Positions 17,673-24,430 of a stretch of DNA of 49,670 nucleotides are shown here, in pieces. Under the pieces are notes generated by a model, which was not told the origin of the DNA, made no database searches, and worked only from the letters and a program-made list of their open reading frames with translations. A program made the translations under genes and the position numbers. Numbering within the stretch: the stretch's first letter is position 1; each line of letters starts with the position of its first letter. This DNA is from Trichocoleus sp. FACHB-46 (GTDB taxonomy: Bacteria > Cyanobacteriota > Cyanobacteriia > FACHB-46). The stretch is taken from positions 1 through 49,670 of the forward strand of contig NZ_JACJOD010000052.1 in NCBI RefSeq assembly GCF_014695385.1, read 5' to 3'.

Positions 17673-17768
17673 GAAAACCACGCTTCACGATAAGTTGCAG
17701 CTTAACTCAAGGAACTTGCGTGGTCTCAAGGGAATGTTTGTTGAAGAATGAGAACAATGAGGTAAAAG
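17673..17768 (+). repeat. Six-copy intergenic repeat, copy E
   Basis: ACCACGCTTCACGATAAGTT, GCAGCTTAACTCAAGGAACT, TGCGTGGTCTCAAGGGA, mini-ORF at 17734-17751 reading MFVEE stop, then AGAACAATGAGGTAAA. ACCACGC/GCGTGGT form a perfect 7-bp inverted repeat. It starts 59 bp after the NmrA stop and ends about 70 bp before the YbjQ start. Confidence 0.85.
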
Positions 17769-17839
17769 CCAATGCGGTGAAGGTGGCTCCCTCATTCCCA
17801 AGGTACTTTGAAACTATCGCTTTTTAAGGAGTTGAAACA

Positions 17840-18181
17840 GTGATTTTGACTACAGCAGGTACGATTGAAGGCAAAAAAATTGTTGACCACTACGGGATAG
17901 TCAGTAGCGAAACTATCTTGGGTGCAAATATTTTCAAAGACTTTCTTGCAGGAATGCGTGACATGGTAGGTGGACGCTCAGCGAGTTATGAGAAATCTCT
18001 TAGAGAAGCTAAAGAGACTGCCCTGAAAGAGCTGACTGATCAAGCAAAAACCTTAGGTGCAAATGCTGTGATTGCCATTGCCTTGGACTACGAAACAATT
18101 GATTCTGGCGGTGGAAGCAGTATGTTGATGGTCGCCGTGAGTGGAACGGCTGTACGCTATCAGGAGCTTCAAACCGTTTAG
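17840..18181 (+). CDS. YbjQ/UPF0145 family protein
   Basis: A 113-residue protein starting at GTG 17840, 8 nt after AAGGAG. The pattern [33 protein letters not shown], a helix with [19 protein letters not shown], and [14 protein letters not shown] is the full-length YbjQ (UPF0145) signature; the family forms pentameric rings and is often labelled heavy-metal-binding, though biochemical support is thin. It stands alone between repeats E and F. Confidence 0.9.
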   Translation: MILTTAGTIEGKKIVDHYGIVSSETILGANIFKDFLAGMRDMVGGRSASYEKSLREAKETALKELTDQAKTLGANAVIAIALDYETIDSGGGSSMLMVAVSGTAVRYQELQTV

Positions 18182-18272
18182 AAGCTGACTTTTCAAGGGA
18201 AGTCGAGCGCACCAAGTAATCAGAGAGATAGGGATAGGGGAAAACTCAATTCCCCATCTTCCCCAGCCAAAA

Positions 18273-18418
18273 GATACCGTGGAAAGTTGCAGCTTAACTC
18301 AAGGAACTTGCGTGGGCTAAACGGAATGTCTGTTGAAGAATGAGAACAACGAAGTGAATGTCGAGTCAGTACCTTCGTTCGCATTGAAACCAACCCATAC
18401 TGATTGAGGAGAAATTTT
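18273..18418 (+). repeat. Six-copy intergenic repeat, copy F, 5' truncated, extending into the leader
   Basis: The 5' arm is replaced (ATACCGTGGA instead of ACCACGCTTCACGAT). From AAGTTGCAGCTTAACTCAAG onward it matches the others, with mini-ORF MSVEE stop at 18326-18343 and the tail CCTTCGTTCGCATTGAA shared with copy A. It continues, like copy D, through CCAACCCATACTGATT and GAGGAGAAATTT up to the start codon. A GGGGAA/TTCCCC hairpin lies just upstream at 18237-18255. Confidence 0.85.
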
Positions 18419-19243
18419 ATGAGCACAATCACAACGCAAGATGGTACACAGATTTACTACAAGGATTGGGGATCTGGACAACCCGTTGTCTTCAGCCACG
18501 GTTGGCCTCTGAATTCTGATAGTTGGGAAGCTCAAATGCTGTTTCTAGCAGACCACGGGTTTCGGGCGATCGCTCATGATCGTCGGGGACATGGGCGATC
18601 GAGCCAACCCTGGAACGGCAATGAGATGGATACCTATGCTGATGATCTCGCGACGCTGATTGAAACGCTAGATCTGAGCGGAGCTACCTTAATTGGTTTC
18701 TCTACAGGTGGCGGTGAAGTTGCCCGCTATATCGGTCGCCACGGCACAGGACGAGTTGTCAAAGCCGCACTGATCTCCGCTGTTCCGCCACTGATGCTGA
18801 AGACAGAGAATAATCCTAACGGACTGCCGCTCGAGGTATTCGATGGGCTTCGCGCTGGCTCCCTAGCTGACCGATCGCAGCTCTACAAAGATCTCGCTAG
18901 CGGTCCCTTCTTCGGCTTCAACCGTCCAGGTGCCAAAGTTTCTCAGGGCATGATTGACTGGTTTTGGCTCCAGGGAATGCAGGCGGGACACAAGAACGCT
19001 TTCGACAGTATCAAAGCATTTTCTGAAACCGACTTCACGGAAGACCTCAAAAAGTTTGATGTGCCAACGCTGATTATTCATGGTGATGATGACCAGATTG
19101 TGCCAATTGGTGCGGCTGCGATCGCAGCCGCCAAACTGGTGAAGCATTCCATCCTGAAAATCTATCCAGACGCACCTCACGGTTTAACCGACACGCACAA
19201 AGAACAACTCAACAACGACCTTCTATCCTTTCTCAAGGACTGA
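18419..19243 (+). CDS. Alpha/beta hydrolase, non-heme chloroperoxidase/arylesterase-like
   Basis: A 274-residue cytoplasmic hydrolase. Start ATG 18419 follows AGGAGAAATTTT. Motifs in order: [12 protein letters not shown] (oxyanion), [10 protein letters not shown], nucleophile [14 protein letters not shown], acid HGDDDQIVP and histidine [10 protein letters not shown]. This arrangement is that of cofactor-free haloperoxidases and arylesterases, which are serine esterases that can also use hydrogen peroxide to form peracids. The gene follows repeat F. A weak hairpin with five Ts lies just after the stop. The physiological substrate is unknown. Confidence 0.9.
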   Translation: MSTITTQDGTQIYYKDWGSGQPVVFSHGWPLNSDSWEAQMLFLADHGFRAIAHDRRGHGRSSQPWNGNEMDTYADDLATLIETLDLSGATLIGFSTGGGEVARYIGRHGTGRVVKAALISAVPPLMLKTENNPNGLPLEVFDGLRAGSLADRSQLYKDLASGPFFGFNRPGAKVSQGMIDWFWLQGMQAGHKNAFDSIKAFSETDFTEDLKKFDVPTLIIHGDDDQIVPIGAAAIAAAKLVKHSILKIYPDAPHGLTDTHKEQLNNDLLSFLKD

Positions 19244-19254
19244 CACCGGACGTT

Positions 19255-19272
19255 GATGTGAGACATCTTTTT
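19255..19272 (+). terminator. Weak Rho-independent terminator candidate
   Basis: GATGT-GAG-ACATC followed by TTTTT, 12 bp after the hydrolase stop. The stem is only 5 bp, so termination may be partial. It lies inside a wider ACACCGG/CCGGTGT inverted repeat. Confidence 0.35.
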
Positions 19273-19365
19273 CAAAGGGATGAACCCCGGTGTAAGCATT
19301 GGCAATTATTCGCCGCAAGCATTGAGAACTGTATTTAAAGAGATTCAATTTTAGGAGTAGAACCC

Positions 19366-20373
19366 ATGAAATTAAAGCCGATCAATCAGCAAGTCGTTGC
19401 CATCGTTGGCGCTTCTAGTGGAATTGGCAGAGAGACAGCTCTGCGGTTTGCCAAAAAAGGGGCAAAGGTTGTTGTTGCTGCTCGCGGCGAGTCTGGGTTG
19501 GCAACGTTGGTAGATGAGATCAAACAGTTGGGTGGAGACGCGATCGCCGTCATTGCTGATGTGAGCGAATTTGAACAGGTGAAAGCGATCGCCGACCAGA
19601 CCATTGCCACCTACGGACGACTGGATACCTGGGTGCATGTCTCTGGTACCAGTGTTGTCGCCCCGTTTGACCAAGTCACACCGGAAGAATTTAGAAGAGT
19701 CATTGATGTCAACCTGAATGGGCAAGCCTATGGCGCGATGGTGGCTCTACCGCACCTCAAAAAAGAAGGAGGTGGCGCACTCATTCACGTTTCCTCATTA
19801 GCGGCAAGAGTTCCGTTTCCATTACAAAGTCCCTATGCAGCTTCCAAGCACGGCGTAGCAGGCTTTTTAGATTCCATGAGAATTGAATTGCAGCACCAAA
19901 AACAGCCAATCAGCGTCACGAATGTGATGCCCGCCATCACGAATACCCCCATTTTCAACAAAATTCGGACAAAGATGGGAGTCGCACCTGCTGGATTGCC
20001 GCCTTACAACAAACCCAGCACCGTTGCCGATGCCATTTTATATGCCGCTGAACATCCGACCCGTGACTTTGTTGTGGGTGATATGGGGCGAGTATTAGAA
20101 ATGCTGCAACGCATTGCCCCATCGATTGTCGATCGCTTATTTCTCCAGGTTGGCTTTACCGCTCAACTGACAGGTGAGCCAAAATCGGCAGATGCACCCG
20201 ACAACCTATATGCCCCAATCTCTGGTTACGACACCGTAGAGGGCGACTTTGGCAAGTTGAGCGTACCCAGCTTCACGGATTGGCTAGATAGAAACCCGTC
20301 GTTGAAGTGGGGCGCGATCACAGTAGTTGCTGCCAGCGGATTGATTGCCATGCTGGGGGGTATTTCAGGATAA
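19366..20373 (+). CDS. Classical SDR oxidoreductase with C-terminal membrane segment
   Basis: A 335-residue short-chain dehydrogenase/reductase. The glycine motif VGASSGIGRETALRFA lies near residue 14, then VVVAARGESGL, an NVSG-equivalent HVSGTS, a catalytic serine in LIHVSSLAAR and YAASKHG with the active Tyr and Lys. The last 30 residues contain a hydrophobic stretch (WGAITVVAASGLIAMLGG) that probably anchors the enzyme to a membrane. Length and tail match SDRs often labelled as dehydrogenases in redox islands. AGGAGTAGAACCC precedes ATG 19366. The substrate is not predictable. Confidence 0.9.
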   Translation: MKLKPINQQVVAIVGASSGIGRETALRFAKKGAKVVVAARGESGLATLVDEIKQLGGDAIAVIADVSEFEQVKAIADQTIATYGRLDTWVHVSGTSVVAPFDQVTPEEFRRVIDVNLNGQAYGAMVALPHLKKEGGGALIHVSSLAARVPFPLQSPYAASKHGVAGFLDSMRIELQHQKQPISVTNVMPAITNTPIFNKIRTKMGVAPAGLPPYNKPSTVADAILYAAEHPTRDFVVGDMGRVLEMLQRIAPSIVDRLFLQVGFTAQLTGEPKSADAPDNLYAPISGYDTVEGDFGKLSVPSFTDWLDRNPSLKWGAITVVAASGLIAMLGGISG

Positions 20374-20487
20374 AAACCGTGTTGTTATGGTGTCGCAACC
20401 GAACATGGCATGACGATCGGTTCCACGCTGATTGACCTCTGTAGCGTTGGCGACCTGCGGTTGCGATCGCCTAACCCACTCGATAAT

Positions 20488-20531
20488 AGGTTTCAATTTT
20501 CTTTTACTGCAAACTCGATACCAATAACATT
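20488..20531 (+). repeat. 44-bp leader repeat, copy 1
   Basis: AGGTTTCAATTTTCT begins a 44-bp stretch that matches 21300-21343 at 38 of 44 positions by eye. It forms the leader of the membrane protein gene and is followed by TTTGGAGAGAACGATT and the ATG. Here it is noncoding. Confidence 0.75.
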
Positions 20532-20546
20532 TTGGAGAGAACGATT

Positions 20547-21218
20547 ATGGAAGGTTACGGGTCAACGGGGCTTGAAGGCTTACTTCAGAAAAGATACACA
20601 GTTAAGATCAGCGAGTACATTGGCAGCGGCTGGAAAACATTCAAGAAAAACCCTGTTGGGTTTGCTGGCTTTACACTTGTGTTTTTCCTGATTAACGTTG
20701 CGATCGCCAAAATTAGCCAGTCTGTCTCTCTGGAGGGGTTCATCAGCCTCTTAATTTCTGCTCCTTTAAATGCAGGCTTTTTAATCGTGGCGTTTAAACT
20801 TTTGAAAAATCGAGCCACAACGTTTGGTGATTTCTTCAGGGGTTTCAATAACTACCTGCCGCTTTTCCTGGTCAGTCTCGCTTCTAGCCTGGTGATTGGT
20901 ATTGGGTTGTTACTGCTTCTCGTTCCGGGTCTTTACCTGGCAGTCGCCTACATCTTTGCACTGCCCTTAGTACTCGAAAGGAAGATGAACTTCTGGGATG
21001 GGATGGAGTTGAGCCGCAAGCTGATTTCCAAGCAGTGGTTCTCTTTCTTGGGCTTTGCTTTGGTGTTGATACTACTCAATCTAGCGGGTGTTTTGCTGCT
21101 GAGTCTGGGTCTGCTAGTGACGATTCCGATCAGTGCTTGTGCGATCGCTGCCGCCTATGCAGACATCGTGGGTTTACCACCTAGCAGTTCTGACTTTGAA
21201 AGCGGGGTTAGTACCTGA
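20547..21218 (+). CDS. Multi-pass membrane protein, DUF975/GPDP-domain-like
   Basis: A 223-residue protein. ATG 20547 (MEGYGSTGLEGLLQ) is chosen because GGAGAG sits about 8 nt upstream; a longer frame from 20532 begins inside that site. A soluble start (SEYIGSGWKTFKKNPVGFAG) leads into about five hydrophobic segments, including LVIGIGLLLLLVPGLYLAVA and ALPLVLERKMNFWDGMELSR, a pattern common in integral membrane proteins related to DUF975 or the membrane part of glycerophosphodiesterases. Function is unknown. It shares a duplicated leader with the flavoprotein gene that follows. Confidence 0.7.
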   Translation: MEGYGSTGLEGLLQKRYTVKISEYIGSGWKTFKKNPVGFAGFTLVFFLINVAIAKISQSVSLEGFISLLISAPLNAGFLIVAFKLLKNRATTFGDFFRGFNNYLPLFLVSLASSLVIGIGLLLLLVPGLYLAVAYIFALPLVLERKMNFWDGMELSRKLISKQWFSFLGFALVLILLNLAGVLLLSLGLLVTIPISACAIAAAYADIVGLPPSSSDFESGVST

Positions 21219-21299
21219 GTGCCTTTGCTGGGCGAATCTGCTTAAAGAAGGTGGATAGTTTTTGACCGATCACCTTTTTTATGGACGTCACTTAATGGC

Positions 21300-21343
21300 A
21301 GGTTTCAATTTTCTCTTAGTGCCAACTCAATGCCAACAACATT
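21300..21343 (+). repeat. 44-bp leader repeat, copy 2
   Basis: Second copy of the 20488-20531 stretch. It contains ATGCCAACAACATT, where the first copy has ATACCAATAACATT. This shows that the ATG at 21330 arose within leader sequence and is not necessarily a start codon. Confidence 0.75.
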
Positions 21344-21353
21344 AGAACAAGCT

Positions 21354-22283
21354 ATGAACGTTAACTCACAAACTGATGTTTTTGATGTCATCATCGTCGG
21401 TGGCGGCTCAGCCGGTTTGACTGCTGCCTTGATGCTCGGACGAGCCTGCAAACGGGTTTTGGTCTGTGATGCCGGAAAGCCACGCAACCAAGTTGCTCAT
21501 GCTGCCCACGGTTTCTTTTCTAGAGATGGAATTTCACCTACAGAACTGCTGCAAATTGGACGAGAGCAATTGCGTGCTTATGATGGTGTTGAAATTCAGG
21601 TGGGTGAAGTGGTCGATGCTCAGAAATTGAGCGATCGCTTTCAAGTGACCCTGAGTGATGGCAGCCAGTTTGTCGGTCGCAAACTCCTGTTAGCCACGGG
21701 TATGAAAGATTCACTTCCGACAATTGATGGATTCACAGAACTCTGGGGTAGCAGTATTTTCCACTGTCCTTACTGCCATGGTTGGGAAGTGCGAGATCAA
21801 CCTTTAGCAATTTATGGCAAAGGTGAGGTAGGACTTGAAATGACATTCATGCTGACCAGCTGGAGCCGCGATTTAGTGCTCTGTTCAGATGGTCCTGCCG
21901 AATTAACTCATGAGCAACGACAGCAGTTATCAGATTGGGGAGTTCAGCTACGCGAAGAAAAAATCGCTCGACTCGAATATCAAGACGACAAACTAAAAGG
22001 AATCGTCTTCACGAACAATGACGTGCTGCCCCGTTCCGGTATATTGCTGCGCCCTCCATCGTATCAGCACAGCCCTCTAGCCGCAAAGTTAGGGTGTAAG
22101 TTTGGCAGCAATGACATCATACAAGTAGATGAGAGTAAGCAAACCTCGATTCCTGGACTCTATGCGGTGGGTGATGTGTCTAGCCCTTATTCACAGATCG
22201 CCGTAGCAGTTGCGAGTGGAACGCTCGCTGCTGTGTCCATCAATCGCACCTTGACTGAAGAAAATCTGGCTCAGCTTAGGTAA
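21354..22283 (+). CDS. Thioredoxin-reductase-like FAD/NAD(P) oxidoreductase
   Basis: A 309-residue flavoprotein with FAD motif VIIVGGGSAGLTAALML near the start, a second nucleotide region LAIYGKGEVGLEMTF, the redox pair HCPYCHGWE (CxxC) at about residues 135-143, and the FAD-binding C-terminal IPGLYAVGDVSSPYSQ. This is the layout of low-molecular-weight thioredoxin-reductase-like enzymes. The second glycine motif is GKGEVG rather than GxGxxA/G with an NADP-type arginine cluster, so the pyridine donor is uncertain. I place the start at ATG 21354. An in-frame ATG at 21330 lies inside a duplicated leader, and neither start has a strong Shine-Dalgarno sequence. It is followed after 24 bp by a truncated acetyltransferase gene. 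Confidence 0.85.
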   Translation: MNVNSQTDVFDVIIVGGGSAGLTAALMLGRACKRVLVCDAGKPRNQVAHAAHGFFSRDGISPTELLQIGREQLRAYDGVEIQVGEVVDAQKLSDRFQVTLSDGSQFVGRKLLLATGMKDSLPTIDGFTELWGSSIFHCPYCHGWEVRDQPLAIYGKGEVGLEMTFMLTSWSRDLVLCSDGPAELTHEQRQQLSDWGVQLREEKIARLEYQDDKLKGIVFTNNDVLPRSGILLRPPSYQHSPLAAKLGCKFGSNDIIQVDESKQTSIPGLYAVGDVSSPYSQIAVAVASGTLAAVSINRTLTEENLAQLR

Positions 22284-22307
22284 ATCAGCGATAAGGAGCT
22301 ATAAGTC

Positions 22308-22919
22308 ATGTTAAAGTCAGAGATTTTTGCATCAAATCAACAATTTATTGATGCTTGGAGTTACTTCACCAGTACATGCCCTAAAGGAGAAGTTTTAGAA
22401 GCGTATGAATTAGTCATCACCTGGAGCGGCACAGACAATTTCTTTATCAATGCCATCTTTCTGACTAAACCTGTTCGTGACGAGGCTGAGCTAGAAACAA
22501 AAATAAAAGTGGCTGTTGATTATGTCAAAAAGCGCAAGCAGCCCTGGTGGATGATAGTTGCTGAAGACTCGATACCAGAGTTCCTCAGTCCTCAACTCGA
22601 TGAAGTCTTTGCTCGACAGGGGCTTGTTCCCTTACTCAGGATGACTGGTATGGCAACGGAGCAACTGCTTCCGACAAGACATCACTCGAAATTAAACTGT
22701 GTCAGTGTGAATAACTTGGAGATGAGACGAGCTGTCGCTGACATTAATGCGATTAGTTATAATCTTCCTCCTGCACCTTTTCGGGAGATTTTAGAACTTG
22801 ATCAATTTTGGCAGGAGACGGTATTCGGTACACTAGGTTTTGTGGAAAATCAACCCGTGTCAACAGCGATCACGTTTCTGATCAACGATGAAGCTTATTT
22901 TCAAACTTATACCTGTTGA
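22308..22919 (+). pseudogene. GNAT N-acetyltransferase, C-terminally truncated
   Basis: A 203-residue frame, ATG 22308 after AAGGAGCTATAAGTC. The sequence matches a two-part acetyltransferase type: an N-terminal half (PWWMIVAEDSIPEFL, QGLVPLLRMTGMA) and the start of a GNAT fold (EMRRAVADINAISYNLPPAPF, FGTLGFVENQPVSTAITFL). The frame ends at EAYFQTYTC, just before the acetyl-CoA loop (Q/RxxGxG/A) would come, and no continuation is found in other frames downstream. It is therefore probably inactive as an acetyltransferase. It could still be translated with the flavoprotein. Confidence 0.6.
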
Positions 22920-22979
22920 TGTTAGATTCACATGGTCAATCGTATCCCAACAGTTAAACTGTCCATCCGTTGAGTGCTA

Positions 22980-23372
22980 GTGAGCAGTTTTATCTTTGTA
23001 TGCTTGCTCATTGCAGGATATTTTGGATTGCGGACCCTGCGCCAAATATTGCTTCCGCTGCCCTTGGATCGTTGCGAAAGTAAACGATTCGAGTCTGCCG
23101 ACTGGCAAGAGCGTTCACAATTCCACTCTCCCGCTGCTGTGCGCGGGTGCATGGTTGATGATCTGCTTAAGCGGCATACATTGGCAGGCAAGAGCCGTTC
23201 TGAAGTCATTGCTCTTCTGGGGCAGCCTGGCACGACGGATTACTTCCAGGACTATGATCTGGTCTACTGGCTTGGGCCAGAGCGAGGGCTGATGAGCATC
23301 GACTCTGAATGGTTGATAATCCGGCTTGACGCTCAAGGTCGGGTGAGCGAGCATCAGTTGGTCACTGACTGA
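22980..23372 (+). CDS. Membrane-anchored small protein, BamE/SmpA-like fold
   Basis: A 130-residue protein with one N-terminal hydrophobic segment (FIFVCLLIAGYFGL) and a soluble domain. SRSEVIALLGQPGTTDYFQD, YDLVYWLGPERGL and LIIRLDAQGRVSEHQL resemble the helix-plus-sheet pattern of the SmpA/OmlA (BamE) fold, where the GxP turn after an LLG helix is typical. The start is GTG 22980 or GTG 22974; both are in frame and only a weak GAG lies upstream. No specific function is assigned. Confidence 0.55.
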   Translation: MSSFIFVCLLIAGYFGLRTLRQILLPLPLDRCESKRFESADWQERSQFHSPAAVRGCMVDDLLKRHTLAGKSRSEVIALLGQPGTTDYFQDYDLVYWLGPERGLMSIDSEWLIIRLDAQGRVSEHQLVTD

Positions 23373-23462
23373 GATTTAACTATCGGCTATGCATTGGCAG
23401 ATCTATTTTGAATTTTGAATTGGTTCGCGATCGCGTGTTACTCAATGGTATCGTGACAACTG

Positions 23463-23645
23463 CTGTGGCTGACGTATGAAGCACGGCAGCATCCAGAACA
23501 AAGTGTTGCGGGGATCTTAGAGACAGCGGAATGGCAAGTGTTGTTGTCATTTAACAAAAAGCGGCTCTTACGCATATTGGGTGAGCGCGAACGCCCGTTG
23601 CCACGATCGCAGCTGTCGCGTTTCTATAGCTCATACGGAGATTAG
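23463..23645 (+). pseudogene. Transposase C-terminal remnant (IS4-like)
   Basis: One frame reads LWLTYEARQHPEQSVAG, then ETAEWQVLLSFNKKR, then SRFYSSYGD and a TAG at 23643-23645; reading past it gives VGVIAGSDVGKF and a stop. LWLTYxARxxP and ETxEWQ are typical of the C-terminal part of IS4-type transposases, with a final GGFxGR-like segment. The catalytic core is absent. From here to about 24030 I see nothing further that is supportable. Confidence 0.5.
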
Positions 23646-24029
23646 GTGGGTGTGATTGCCGGGAGTGATGTGGGCAAATTTTGAATGGTGGGATGGGAAG
23701 GGAATGGTGAAACAATAGGCAAGGCTAATGAGGCACTGCACTTGGGAAACCTCGCAGAGAACAGATAGGTACTTGCTACCGTTGCCAAACTATTCCTTTA
23801 TCCTAGCTTTTGGTGAAGCGATCGCCCCAAAGACGCTCCCAGCCTTTTTCTTGAAGAGAGCGATCAGTGGCTGGATAAGTATTCCCTATGAAGCCTTAAG
23901 CGTAAACGAGTAGAGGTGTTTGTAAAGATGGCAGATGCGCAAATGTTGAGTGTGTAGTGAAGGCAACAAGTCAATCAGCGTCCAGTACAACGTTTCGTAA
24001 TTTTGAAACTCTTATAAAGGAAGTCAGAC

Positions 24030-24259
24030 ATGGACATTTATCAGCAAATCTGGGATGCCGACCAAACTGGTAGTGGCATTAAACATTCAACGTATTGGTT
24101 CCTGCTGCTACAACCTCCATCACTTTGCCTAAAAACTCAATTCAATTATCAAACAAAGGTGGTGAGATTCGTTTACTAAATTGTGATGGACAAGTAGTGC
24201 ATAGAGTGAGTTACACCCAAGGACAATCTCAAGAGCAAGGGCGTACCCTAGTTTTCTAG
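24030..24259 (+). pseudogene. Collapsed XendoU-like/lamin-tail protein gene
   Basis: ATG 24030, with AAAGGAAG upstream, starts MDIYQQIWDADQTGSGIK, the N-terminus I associate with cyanobacterial EndoU-type proteins. After about 20 residues the frame becomes unrelated. In another frame the sequence resumes as VPAATTSITLPKNSIQLSNK, then GGEIRLLNCDGQVVHRVSYT and GRTLVF stop at 24259, which is the C-terminus of a lamin-tail domain. Several hundred residues between the ends are missing, so an internal deletion joined the two ends of one gene. Confidence 0.55.
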
Positions 24260-24349
24260 AGGGAGTTTAGGGATCTATCCTCATGTTTAATAGGGCGCGA
24301 TGTACAACTAAGGTTTCATACGGAAGTTGCCGAAGCGGTAGAGTGTAGA

Positions 24350-24379
24350 CAATACCTAGCGCGATCGCGCTAGGTATTG
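24350..24379. repeat. 30-bp perfect palindrome centred on HIP1
   Basis: Two 15-base arms (CAATACCTAGCGCGA and its exact complement) meet with no spacer, and the centre is GCGATCGC. It lies 52 bp beyond the stop codon of the phytase chimera. No T-run follows on either strand, so it is not a standard Rho-independent terminator. Confidence 0.8.
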
Positions 24380-24430
24380 CACGCATCAGACAGCCTTACA
24401 GCTTCTGCTTTGATTCAAGGTTATGTGCTA

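Noticed and set aside
18237-18255. GGGGAA/TTCCCC hairpin as terminator of the YbjQ gene
   Set aside because: No T-run follows on the plus strand; it may be structure but not a standard terminator.
9178-18418. Integron-like cassette array (unrelated single genes, each next to a palindromic repeat)
   Set aside because: The repeat contains GCTTAAC, which fits RYYYAAC, but no matching GTTRRRY end or attC arm arrangement was found. No integrase gene is visible, and several units hold minus-strand genes and more than one gene.
23728-23913. 61-codon plus-strand frame between transposase and XendoU remnants
   Set aside because: No ribosome-binding site, no family resemblance, and it lies in decayed sequence.
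24350-24379. 30-bp palindrome as Rho-independent terminator of the phytase chimera
   Set aside because: No run of T follows on the minus strand.
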